A stretch of 64,000 nucleotides of DNA, from the NCBI GenBank assembly GCA_025667525.1, contig CM046878.1:400079275-400143274 (forward strand), given 5' to 3'. Positions 24,856-39,410 of this stretch are shown one piece after another. How positions within the stretch are numbered: the stretch's first letter is position 1; each line of letters starts with the position of its first letter. The notes under the pieces are model-generated. The model saw only the letters and a list, made by a program, of their open reading frames with translations. It was not told where the DNA came from and ran no database searches. This DNA comes from Glebionis coronaria. Taxonomy: Eukaryota > Streptophyta > Magnoliopsida > Asterales > Asteraceae. The position numbers and the translations under genes are program-made.

Positions 24856-25198
24856 TCTTATCTTATCTTACTATATTATAAAGCATTTGGGACTTTTGTA
24901 ACAAACTTTTTTTTGGCTGAATTTTAAGACTTTTTCACTTAATATATAAATCAAGTTGTTAAATATATATCTTCCTCTTAACAACCTTTTGTAACAACTT
25001 TTTGTAACAAACTTTTGTAACAATATATTAAAATAACATCTTTAATTTTGAGATAAAATATTATTTTCATAATCTAAATTCATCATAATTTCTAAAATTT
25101 TGTGCTTTTTAATTCAATATCAATTTCGTTAAATTTTATTAACTTTTTTTATTTCCTTTTTTAGCGGGTTTATTTTGCTTTAACTTTTTTACCATTTT

Positions 25199-25217
25199 AA
25201 ATTAATGTAAATACGAA
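25199..25217. repeat. SINE target-site duplication, left
   Basis: AAATTAATGTAAATACGAA, repeated exactly at 25462-25480. Confidence 0.92.
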
Positions 25218-25429
25218 ACCAACTGGCTTAGCTCAGTTGGCCACCAAAGTTCCACTAAGTGGTTTTCTTGGGAGGATTCCTGGAGGTCTTGGGTTCAAGA
25301 CTTGCCAAGGGCCTTTCAGGCGAAGCGGATAAGAAGTCTAACATAACTAGGCGAGGGTTCGAAGAAGACATTCTTCCGCTTGGATGTCATTGCACGACAC
25401 GACCCACTAACCACTAACATTTGCCGTTC

Positions 25430-25461
<32 letters not shown>
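25218..25461 (+). mobile_element. tRNA-derived SINE with poly(A) tail
   Basis: It begins with a tRNA-like head having an A box (TTAGCTCAGTTGG, about 25228) and a B box (GGTTCAAGACT, 25292-25302). A ~130-bp unrelated body follows, and the element ends in about 34 A residues (from 25431). A perfect 19-bp duplication flanks it. These are the marks of a SINE copied by LINE machinery and transcribed by RNA polymerase III. The intact poly(A) and perfect duplication point to a young insertion. The B box carries an A in place of the usual G of GTTCGA. Confidence 0.9.
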
Positions 25462-25469
<8 letters not shown>

Positions 25470-25480
25470 GTAAATACGAA
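25462..25480. repeat. SINE target-site duplication, right
   Basis: Exact copy of 25199-25217, directly after the poly(A) run. Confidence 0.92.
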
Positions 25481-25556
25481 CTTGATAGGTAAAATAGTAA
25501 CATTTGTTTGCTTCAAAAATCGTCATTAAGTACTCGCCGCCGCTTTGCGCGGGCAC

Positions 25557-26893
25557 TGTAATAAGAGAAAAGGAACAGAGGTATTTCACTCTAAAAAACT
25601 CACATATCTTAATTGCTTAATTTTTAGTCCCTAGCGTGATTCCCTAGACGAGCCTGACATATTTGTAATAATTATTAAGTATCTACCACATATATTCCTC
25701 GCACTTTTTTATCTGGAAAAAACTTTTAACTACTAAACTTGCTTTCTAAGATGAGTTAATTATTATGCAAACCAAGTTCCAGTAACATAATACACGTGCA
25801 CATGATACTATAATGCAGTTATATACGTTAAATATGCGTTTCCTAGGTTTTTATATTAAAGTCAGGTTGCAAAAACTTGGGCATCCATCACTTGATGCAG
25901 ATCTTCACATACTTATGGAGCACACTTAGACATGACTTTGTGTATGTATGCTTTGCGAGTTACTGCTCTTAACAGGGACCTTCCTCCCTGCAATGAAAAA
26001 TTTCTAATGGATTTTGAGCAGCTTCAGAATCAATTTTCTGTAAGTTTATAACATATAATGCAATTGAGTCTTAACAAGTTAACCATTGATGGTTGAGAGC
26101 TACTTTTTCAGGACCGTGACAATTATGAAAATTGCAACAGGTTTGAAGGGGTGATGGTTCCGAGTAGATGGCACACACGTTTTGTACATGTATCAACGTA
26201 GGTAGTGAAGCCCTCGTGCATGAAGCTTAGGACTGTTAATACGCATGATGCACGTCCTGCAGCGCAACTAATTTTTGAAGAAAATGTAATGTACATGTTT
26301 AGACTGTAGCAAAGTACCCTTTTAACTATAATCAAAACCTTAATGTTACTAAAATAATATTCTAAATATTTGAATTTGACCAGTCTGTAGGTTGTATAGA
26401 TTACAAAGTAAGAGCTTTGGGAAAGTATCGACCCGTTTGATGAGCATCATTAGTTACACTAATGTGAGGTAGTGAATACTTGGTTTGATACCATACAAAT
26501 AGAAGAACTGAAGTGTTTACTACAAGAAACCTGAAGATAACTTTTAACTAATTCACCAAATACGATGGGAGTGCTTAAAACATTAATTATATTTAATCAT
26601 GTAAGTGTGGCCATTTAATAATTTGTATGCATTACATGATAGAAGGAAGGGTAATGTTACATGTAAACATGATTTGATGCTTTACTGGATTATGAGAATA
26701 CTCGTGTGTTCATTTTATACCATTTTTAGCCTTTTATAAAAGAATCATCGGAGGATACGACTAGTCAATGTTTAGTTTCTTTTAACAAACAGATTAAATC
26801 CTTTTTGTCATGTAGTGTATTATTATGCGTTGAGAAAACACTTTGTGTGAAATTGATTATGTGAAAAACTGTAGTCAAGGCAAATCATGACAT
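25557..26893. other. Spacer without recognised genes
   Basis: A/T-rich; the short frames present (for example 26123-26335 minus) show no motif. Confidence 0.4.
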
Positions 26894-27286
26894 CAATGTT
26901 ATCAGACCCGGGTCAATTGGTCGACCCGGTTCTAGCCGAAAAATAGATCATATTGACACGGATTTTATATTTTTTAAATCCGACTAGACTCGTCAGATTT
27001 GGGATGACCCCAGTCAACCCGGTTCTCAAGACCTGGTCGGGTTTTTATTTTTTCGGGTTGTTTAAAAAAAGTATTCAATATTTACGTATTTGCGACGAAA
27101 TATTTATTTTTACATGTTATAGTGGTTGATAAATATTTTATATCTTCAATATACGGAAGTTTTTAATATATAATGTTTGTTAATTTTTAAAAATATGAAG
27201 AACAAAATTTAAATCGGGTTCAGCCGAGTTGACCCAGATTCAGTGACTCGACTAGATTGGTTTAAACACTGGGTTTCAAAACATTG
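26894..27286. mobile_element. ~390 bp TIR element with (G)ACCCGG/CGGGTC words
   Basis: Starts CAATGTTATCAGACCCGGG and ends CTGGGTTTCAAAACATTG. The outer 16 bases are imperfect inverted repeats of each other. The interior has several GACCCGG/CGGGTT words. No coding capacity, so a non-autonomous DNA element. A clean target duplication was not found. A related CCCGGTCAAGTCACCGGGT-type stretch lies at about 33715-33810. Confidence 0.5.
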
Positions 27287-28276
27287 GTTGGCATGTGTAA
27301 GAATAAAATTTTCATTGAATTTCATTGTTTTACATATAACGCATCATTGAGGTTTAATATATTAAGAAATAAAAAGAAAATGCAATTCTTGCTATTACGT
27401 GTTTTAGTGCACCCATTAAGTTTAATGGGTTGTAGGTTGAGAGTTTGAGATATCCCAATATATAAGTGAAACTGTAACCACTGCCAACGAAAATTGTGTT
27501 AGTCGAGACTATAACTTTCAAGATCTCTATATTTAGCTATGAATCTATAATTGCCACTGTTAGTGAGAGTTTGGACACATTACTTGAACGGGAGGCCAAG
27601 TTACTATAAATGATTTTTACTTAATCATGAGTTGAAACTTAGTAAGCGTAAACAAGTCATGTTTTAACCAACAAGAACACTATCTCCACGAATGAACATT
27701 CTTTTATTTGTTCTTGTAGATAATTTATTAACTTTTTTGCACTCAAACATACCTAATAGATGTTGATATTACATGGTATTATATATGATCAGTCGTCATT
27801 TGCAATGTGCATACATTCTATGAAATTAAGTGAATGAAACTATCAAATGAGGATTATCTTTTAACAAAGACGGTATTTTTATACGTAAAAATATATGCCT
27901 CACTCTTTACAATAAATAAATATAGGAATCGCAGAGAAATATGACAACTATTAGAACTGTACGACAAACGTAGTTTCAAAAAAACACAACTAAACCCACC
28001 TGTTGAAATTGAAACATTCAATACAATAGTATAATCATTAAAATAATTCAAAAACATTCTTTTCAGAAAAACATTTTTAGCCAAATCAGTACATTGGGTA
28101 AGCCAGAGCCGGACAGTATCATGATTTTCTTTTAAGAAAAAAGATATTCTAACACGGACAACTATATGTCCCATTGTCAAGGATAAAAAATAGAATAACA
28201 ACGATTATCTCTTTACACAAACGCGACAACCGTTATAACAGAACAAAAAACGTAGTTTGAGAAAAAAAACATATGA
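27287..28276. other. AT-rich region with a degenerate internal duplication
   Basis: The phrase around 27943-27995 (GACAACTATTAGAACTG then AAACGTAGTTTCAAAAAAA) recurs in altered form at 28223-28272 (GACAACCGTTATAACAG then AAACGTAGTTTGAGAAAAA), in the run-up to the Helitron-like 3' end. No gene supported. Confidence 0.45.
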
Positions 28277-31210
<2,934 letters not shown>

Positions 31211-31329
31211 TCTTTATATTATATATAGGTATAATTATGATTTGAAACCACACTTTTTAATCCAATCATATCTCAGTCACATCTTTTAACCAGTAGGATT
31301 TGAGAAATTCCTAGAAAATCTCCATTTTC

Positions 31330-31570
31330 CATGTTTTTTATGGTTTGAAATCGCACTTTTCTGAAACTGCGTTTTGGAAACGCTATTATGGCACTTTACT
31401 AAAACTACGTTTTGGAAATGCTATTTTAGAAATCGCGTTTTCGAAACTACGCAGTTTTGAAACTTGAGTTTTCGAAACGCAGTACTGAAAATTGCTGTTT
31501 CGAAACACAGTTTTGATTGGAAACGCTGTTTTATAAAATTACGTTTTCGAAACGCAGTTTTTTATTATTT
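31330..31570. repeat. Degenerate palindromic array of GCGTTTTCGAAACGC words
   Basis: About a dozen variants of AAACTGCGTTTTGGAAACGC and its reverse, spaced 15-30 bp apart. Confidence 0.6.
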
Positions 31571-31939
31571 TCGTTTTTAATTAAAAAAATATGGCATTTG
31601 TATTAATTGAACATGGGACCTTTAGTTTAGGGGTAATCAAACTTACCAACTTGCTATGGTAAGGTTTTGGTTTTATTGTTACTAACCCATATACTTAAAC
31701 GCACTAAAATTGAATACCCTTATTTTTTGTTTTTAACTTTAAATATATTTTTATTACTTTTCTTTCAGATTAAAAACGTGTTTTCTACATACTAACAACA
31801 TGTTTATTTCAACTTTTTTCAATAGTTTCTAAATACCATGAAATTTTCGTTTTCTAATTTTATATAGAAACTAGAAATCCCATATTACCATTCTCTATTT
31901 TTTTCCGAATAAAAATATAACAAGTTTGCATATTATAAC

Positions 31940-33170
31940 CCTGTTTTACGTTCTCGTCAGTTCCTTAACAATTTTTTTTATTTTTTTTACGTTTCGACAG
32001 TTTCTCACGTTTTTTTCAGTTTTCTTCACGTTTCTTCATTTTTTACGTTTTTACCACTTTTTTCTATACGTTTTTGCCACTTTTTTCTATACGTTTTTGT
32101 CACTTTTTTATGTCTTCGTCAGTTATTTTTTACGGTTTGGTTACTTTTTCACGTTCTTGTCAGTTGTTTACGTTTTCGTTAATAATTTTAAGTTTTCATC
32201 AGTATATTAACATTTTTCTGTATTTTTTATTTTTTTGTTCGATTAAGTCCGTTTTCGTCAGTATTTTTACGTTTCCGTCCGTAATTTTACGTTTTTGTCA
32301 GTATTTTTACGTTTTCGTCCGAATTTTTACGTTTTCGTCAAAAATTTCACGCTTTCATAATAATATTTACGTTTTCGTTTGAACTTTTTACGTTTTCATC
32401 TGATTTTTTACTTTTTCCTGATTTTCTACATTTTCGTCATTATTATTATGTTTTTGTCTGAACTGTTTGAGGTTATCGTCCGATTTTTTCCGTTTTTTCG
32501 ATTCTTTACGTTTTCGTAAGCGTTTTTACGTTTTCAACCGATTTTTTACGTTTAAGTCAGTTTTTACGTTTTCGTCCGATTTGTTATGTTTTCGCCCGTT
32601 TTTAACGCTTTAGTCTAATTTTTTACGTTTTCATCAGCGTTTTTACGTCTTTCATCAGTATTTTTACATTTTTGTCATTAACTGTACGTTTTCATCTGAG
32701 TTTTTTAGTTTTCGTCAGTATTATTACGTTTTCATCCTAAATGTGCAAAAATTTCTGAGCAAAATATGGATGAAAACGTAAAAATACAGACAAAAAAATT
32801 ACTAAAATACTGACGAAAACGTAAAAATTTGGACGAAAACGTAATAATACTGACGAAAACGTATAAGTACCGAGGAAACGTAAGAATACTAACGACAACG
32901 TAAAAGTACAATTAAAAACGTAAAATTACTGGTTAAAACATAAAAATGCTGAGGAAAATGTCAAATCGCTGACGAAAACGTAAAAACATTGATGGAACTC
33001 TATGAATGGACGAAATCTGACGAAAACGTAATAATACTTATGAAAACATAAAAAAAACTGATGAAAACGTAAAAGAACATACGAAAATGTGAAAAAAGAG
33101 GACAGGTAAAACATATGAACATGTAAAAAAAAACTAGCAAAAACGTGAAAAAAGGTTTATCATAAAAAAA
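31940..33170. repeat. Large inverted array of an ~18-22 bp TACGTTTTCGTCAG unit
   Basis: From about 31940 to 32740 the plus strand carries some 35 degenerate copies of TTTTTACGTTTTCGTCAG. From about 32760 to 33170 the same unit appears in reverse complement (CTGACGAAAACGTAAAAA). The switch is at about 32745. The two arms can pair to form a long imperfect hairpin. Short open frames over it (FxTFSSVFxxF-type peptides) are by-products. Confidence 0.85.
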
Positions 33171-33963
33171 TGATTGAAAATAGTTTCGTCTAAACAATTT
33201 TCATTTTTTTAGAAAATGAAAAAAAATCATCTAGAAATTTAGAAGCAGAAAATTATGAAAAGTTTTCCACAAATAATTAGCCCATTTATTTTTTGTTTTT
33301 AGTTTTTGAAATATTTTTATTAGTTTTCATTTTAAGTTTCAATTTTTGTTATTTTCTAAATTTTAGATTGATTTTCGCAACTCAATAATTATCCCAGTGT
33401 AAAGGTTCGGACATGATAAAAATTAAACACAAAAACTAGCGTCGGATTAAAATATATTTAAAGACGCAAAATAACAATTGCTACTTAAACTTGTGTCATT
33501 CGAGTATTGGAAAATAACATAACGCTATTTTTTTGAAATTTGATATTCTTTTAAAAACTTATTCGAGTGTAATGGTTTTTGTTTTCATTAATGCGTGTTT
33601 GTGAGGTTTAGACATGGAATTTTTTTTTTATTAATTTTCGAAATATTTTTTTTTCAATCGGATTGAAATTTAAATATTTTAAAAATATATATTTAATATA
33701 TCAGGTTACGATTTTACCATCGGGTCAACCCGGTCAAGTCACCGGGTAACAAGATCGATCATTGGATCAACCCCATCGAGTCACTGGGTCACGGGTTCAT
33801 CGCCAGTAGTTCGTTCATATTAAGAAAAAAACCAATCCCGCCTGTTGATCACAAATAAACGTTACTTAAGCATAAACTATAACTAAATACACTAAAAGTT
33901 AAATTATAAATATAAGTAACTAAAAACTCACGATAATAAACCCTCCGGAACAAGAAAAAAAGC
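33171..33963. other. AT-rich sequence with a CCGGGT-word patch
   Basis: The stretch at about 33715-33810 has several GGGTCAACCCGGTCAAG/TCACCGGGT words like those of the TIR element at 26894-27286. A phrase at 33280-33340 (TTATTTTTTGTTTTTA) resembles one at 31718-31770 in the same orientation. No gene. Confidence 0.4.
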
Positions 33964-33995
33964 GACCCTGCCCGTTGGGCGGGTTACGAAGCTAG

Positions 33996-35150
<1,155 letters not shown>

Positions 35151-35159
35151 GGTTTATTT

Positions 35160-36980
35160 TGTTGATTGTTTGGATTTAAGTAATCTAACTGTTTTGGTTG
35201 CGGCGTCCTATTATTAGATTTGTATCGATTGTTAGGCTATTTTGCGTTTTAGGTGCGCTTCTTATGTGTTCTTATTGATTGTTTGTATTTTCTTCACGCG
35301 CGAAGATTTTTAATGATCGTTAGGCTAGTTTTCTTTTTAGAAGTGGTTCGTGCGTGAAATTTTGGTTTATTTTTTATTCGGTTCGCTTCATTTAGGTGTT
35401 CTTATGATTTTCTTCACGCGCGAAGATTTGTATCGATTGTTAGGCTAGTTTTTTAGAGCTGGTTCGTGCGTGAAATTTTGGTTTTTTTAGGTTCGCTTCA
35501 TTTTTGTGTTCTTAGGATTTTCTTCACGCACGAAGATTTGTATTGATTGTTAGGCTAGTTTGCTTTTTAGAGCTGGTTCGTGCGTGAAATTTTGGTTTAT
35601 TTTTTATTAGGTTTGCTTCATTTAGGTGTTCTTATGATTTTCTTCACGAGCGAAGATTTGAATTGATTGTTAGGCTAGTTTGTTTTTTACAGCTGGTTCG
35701 TGCGTGAAATTTTGGTTTATTTTTTATTAGGTTCGCTTCATTTAGGTGTTCTTATGATTTTCTTCACGAGCGAAGATTTTATTGATCGTTAGGCTAGTTT
35801 GTTTTTTACAGCTGGTTCGTGCGTGAAAGTTTGGTTTATTTTTTATTAGGTTCTCTTCATTTAGGTGTTCTTATGATTTTCTTCACGCGCGAAGATTTGT
35901 ATCGATTGTTAGGCTAGTTTTCTTTCTAGAGCTTCTTCGCGCGTGAAAGTTTGGTTTTGTTGTTATTAGTTGCGCTTTATTTATGTATTCTTAGGAATTT
36001 CTTCATGCGCGAAGATTTGTATCGATCATTAGGTTAGTTTGCTTTTTATAGCTTCTTCGCGCGTGAAAGTTAGGTTTGTTTTTTATTAGGTTCGCTTCAT
36101 TTAGGTGTTTTTATAATTTTCTTTATGTGCGAAGATTTTTATCGATCATTAGGCTAGTTTGCTTTTTAGAGCTGGTTCGTGCGTGAAATTTTTGTTTATT
36201 TTTTATTAGGTTCGCTTCATTTAGGTGTTCTTATGATTTTCTTCACGAGCGAAGATTTGTATTGATCGTTAGGCTAGTTTGTTTTTTACAGCTGGTTCGT
36301 GCGTGAAAGTTCGGTTTATTTTTTATTTGGTTCGCTTCATTTAGGTGTTCTTATGATTTTCTTCACGTGCGAAGATTTGTATCGATCGTTAGGCTATTTT
36401 GTTTTTTACAGCTGGTTCGTGCGTGAAAGATTGGTTTATTTTTTATTAGGTTCGCTTCATTTAGGTGTTCTTATGATTTTCTTCACGCGCGAAGATTTGT
36501 ATCGATTGTTAGGCTAGTTTTCTTTTTAGAGCTTCTTCGCACGTGAAAGTTTGGTTTTGTTGTTATTAGTTGCGCTTCATTTATGTATTCTTAGGAATTT
36601 CTTCATGCGAGAAATTTTTATCGATCATTAGGTTAGTTTGCTTTTTATAGCTTCTTCGCGCGTGAAAGTTAGGTTTGTTTTTTATTAGGTTCGCTTCATT
36701 TAGGTGTTTTTATAATTTTCTTTATGTGCGAAGATTTTTATCGATCATTAGGCTAGTTTGCTTTTTAGAGCTTCTTCACGCGTGAAAGTTTTGGTTTGTT
36801 GTTATTAGGTGCGTTTTATTCTAGGTTTTTTAGGATTTTCTTCACGCGTGAAGATCTTTATCTATCGTTTGGGTAGTTTGTTTTATATAGCTTCCTCACA
36901 TGTGAGAGTTTGGTTTTGTTGTTATTAGTTTCGATTCATTCTCGTTTTTTTAGGAATTTCTTTATTCTGCTGTTTTTAGG
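35160..36980. repeat. ~120 bp tandem satellite, about 15 units
   Basis: The word TTCTTCACGCGCGAAGAT recurs at about 35290, 35410, 35520, 35640, 35760, 35880, 36000, 36120, 36240, 36360, 36480, 36600, 36720 and 36840: a period of 119-120 with one short unit. Each unit also carries GGTTCGTGCGTGAAA or CTTCTTCGCGCGTGAAAG and TAGGCTAGTTTG. The 36000-36120 and 36600-36720 units share private changes, as do their neighbours, indicating higher-order duplication of about 600 bp. Divergent copies lie at 37370-37700. Confidence 0.93.
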
Positions 36981-37369
36981 AAGATCTTTATATTTTCTCT
37001 ACAGCCTGTAAGAATTTCCATTTCAGCTTATAATTACAGTAGGACCAAAATTTGCTTATTTAAGGCGTGTTTGAAGTTGCATTTTTTAACTGGTAATGTA
37101 ATATTGAGGCATCAGAAAAAATCAGATGTATATACAGAAATATGTGTTTTTTGTGATAATCAATTGAGGTTTGAAGTTGCACTTAAATAATCAGTTCATC
37201 AGTTTTGTTGCAGTTACTATAAAACTGATTACTTGACCCCTTAGCTTCACTATTTCCATTCACTAGAAACCAGATATAAATGACGTGAAAATGCAATGAT
37301 TAGATAATCACACATTCATACACTGTTAGGATATCTGACGAGAACTGTATTAAAGCTTTGCAAAAAGTG
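36981..37369. other. Spacer inside the satellite region
   Basis: Unique A/T-rich sequence separating the main satellite block from its divergent copies. Nothing recognised. Confidence 0.5.
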
Positions 37370-37700
37370 TTGTTTTGTTGTTATTAGGTTCGCTTATTTT
37401 AGGTGTTTTTAGGAATATCTTCTTGCGCAAAGATCTTTATTGATTTTATTGATTTTATTTTTGAGTATCTGCTTCGTGCATTAAAGTTTGGTTTTGTTGT
37501 TATTAGGCGTGTTTAATTTAGTTGTTTTTACGAATTTTTTAAAGCTCGTAGGTCTTTATCGATTGTTAGGCTAGTTTGTTTTTTAGATCTGCTTCGTGCA
37601 TCAAAGTGTGGTTTTGTTGTTATTAGGTGCGTTTAATTTAGTTGTTCTTAGGAATTTCTTCATGCGTGAAAAGCTTTATCGATTGTTAGGCTAGTTTACT
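37370..37700. repeat. Divergent outlying copies of the 120 bp satellite
   Basis: About three decayed units (TTCTTGCGCAAAGATC, CTGCTTCGTGCATTAAAG, TTAGGCTAGTTTG). Confidence 0.75.
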
Positions 37701-38044
37701 TTTACACCCATTTGACCTAGAAAATAAATAGAAAATAAATATCAATCGTTATAAATATATTTTTTCATCAGTTTGATTTCTTTTTATAAATTTAATTACG
37801 TCTATAAGAAAATAAATAGAACAATACAGCAGAAGAGATCTATAGAAACATCCAATGTTTAGTTGTATTTGATTATTTTTACAAATATCAATCGTTATAG
37901 CCACAACCTGTGTTTGTGAGGTCAGTGTTAATGCATCCATATACCCCTTTCTAAAAGGATATATATAATATGAGAAGTACATTGAATCTGCAGCATTATT
38001 AACGTCACAACATAAATCACAATTCTAACAAAACTAATACCATA

Positions 38045-38625
38045 TATATTAACAAACACTTGACTGCTACAGGTACACTTGAAATCTCATCCTCACCTGC
38101 CACATTCTACTACATTAATCCTAGAACACCGGAGGTCGACGATGCCCGTGCCACACATGTATCTCTTAACACCTACTATTAACGTCCACTGGCACCCATT
38201 ATTACTTTTTAACAATCGTAGATCTAACAACTGTTACAAACACAGGTTTACCGAGCGTTTCAAAACAACACCAATGCTACAAGTTGCCAAATACCACTTC
38301 AATGATTCTGGTGCCGAGAGAAAGGCCAATTTCCAAATGTTGTTTGCTTTGCTGCTCCAAAATCCATCCGGATAGAAGGTAAATACAACTCCTAATCCAT
38401 GAATTCGTAACAAAAAAAACCCTACTCCCCATCCTAACAGATTGCCTTTTTAGGGGGTCCAATTCATGGTTGACGCCAAAATCATTACAGTATTTCAGAA
38501 CAGGAGCTGGTATCATGTAATATGCAAGAAATGCGGTAAACGTCCAATGGTTTTTGGTGATATGTATGTGTGTGAAGACGATGGGGAAGTGGAAAGCCCT
38601 GATTTCAGGTTGAAAAAATTAACCT
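38045..38625 (+). pseudogene. Replication protein A 70 kDa subunit-like (RPA1) pseudogene
   Basis: RPA1 binds single-stranded DNA through OB folds; plant Helitrons often carry an RPA1-like gene. Two pieces are seen on the plus strand: GTLEISSSPATFYYINPRTPE (about 38071-38130), then stops, and FMVDAKIITVFQN with SWYHVICKKCGKRP and MYVCEDDGEVESPDFR (about 38470-38620). The latter matches the C-terminal zinc-ribbon OB fold with a C-x2-C pair. A possible AG acceptor precedes the second piece. The first piece hits a TAA at about 38176, and much of the middle is lost. It sits 280 bp before a Helitron-type 3' end, which supports a Helitron origin. Confidence 0.65.
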
Positions 38626-38865
38626 AAGTTACAATATCCGTGAAACTGTTATCAACTCTGTTAAACTAACTCTATACATACAAAAAAAAATACGCACGTA
38701 CAGCTACAAAACATCCATTTGTGCCTGTACAGCTTCAGCCAGGCTATACTTTTGATGTTTCATAGAACAATTAGATTTCCTTTTCCAGCATAATGTTAGC
38801 CAGCAACGAGCGTAAACAACTACGCAGATATAAAAACACCATAACACCCTGCCCAACAATGCCCA

Positions 38866-38901
38866 GCCCTCGCCGCGGTGGAGTGCGGGCAAAGAACCTA
38901 G
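38866..38901 (+). mobile_element. Helitron 3' terminus
   Basis: A GC-rich hairpin (CTCGCCGCGGTGGAGTGCGGGC) region is followed by AAAGAACCTAG and then T: hairpin, ~10 bases, CTRR, T, as in plant Helitrons. The RPA1-like pseudogene lies just inside. The 5' terminus was not located, so the element's length is unknown. Confidence 0.6.
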
Positions 38902-39410
38902 TTATTGAAACATAGTAGCATAGCAGCAGGTGACAAGTTGTGAAATAAAAGTCATAATACACAAACCATTATCCTTAGAAACATTACACAAAAGAAGCAT
39001 GTTAATTCTTGCAGTCATTTTAGTACTTTTGTCCCTTGTAAGTTATGGTTGTGAATTTTGAGTAGCAGCATTTGAAGTTCTATTGTTTATTTTTCCTAGA
39101 GTAGCAGCTTGTGAGCTTTCTCCTTGAGTAGCTTGTTTGAACTTTGTCTTTTGAGTAGCAGGCTGTGACAGGTGACCTCAATCAACTGGTATATAACAAA
39201 AGTGCATACAACATCTTTTTCATAACAATCACAGCATACAACAACTTTGATTCAATAACCATAAATAAGAAAGTCAGAAATACAAAATCAAACGTTATAT
39301 AACAAAAGTGCATACAACAACTTTTTTCATAACAGAAGTTTTATTAATCATCTAATTTCACTTCCTTCTATGGTTGTTTCAATTTGAATCAATCTCTTCT
39401 TCTATTTTTA
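38902..39410. other. Spacer with short internal repeats
   Basis: GAGTAGCAG(C/G) TTGTGA words repeat at 39057-39170, and AACAAAAGTGCATACAACA occurs twice (about 39196 and 39301). No gene. Confidence 0.5.

Larger units (their letters stand above)
24856..25556 (+). mobile_element. Putative short non-autonomous Helitron (with SINE nested inside)
   Basis: The left end (A then TCTTATCTTATCTTACTATA, followed by TTATAAAGCA) looks like a plant Helitron 5' terminus. The right end carries a GC hairpin (CCGCTTTGCGCGG) 10-15 bp before the border, the typical 3' architecture. However, the expected CTRR end is not clean (CACTGTAAT). Without the SINE the element would be about 440 bp. The exact 5' base is uncertain because TCTTA is repeated three times. 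Confidence 0.35.
31211..33995 (+). mobile_element. Candidate Helitron inserted in a (TA)n tract
   Basis: The right end is canonical: hairpin TGCCCGTTGGGCGGG, then TTACGAAGCTAG followed by T of the next (TA)n. The proposed left end is TCTTTATATTATATATAGG directly after an A of the preceding TA run. Helitrons insert between A and T without target duplication, so a TA microsatellite is a permissive site. If right, the element is 2.8 kb and consists almost wholly of repetitive arrays; no Rep or helicase coding. The 5' end is an inference. Confidence 0.4.

Noticed and set aside
32074..32382. Phe/Ser-rich frames across the inverted array
   Set aside because: They simply translate the TTTTTACGTTTTCGTCAG unit and appear in several frames.
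35160..36980. 120-bp periodic repeat considered as a CRISPR-like array
   Set aside because: Whole unit is repeated without unique spacers and the surroundings are plant DNA; it is a satellite.
38704..38962. Minus-strand frames over the Helitron 3' end
   Set aside because: They cross the hairpin terminus and have no conserved motif.
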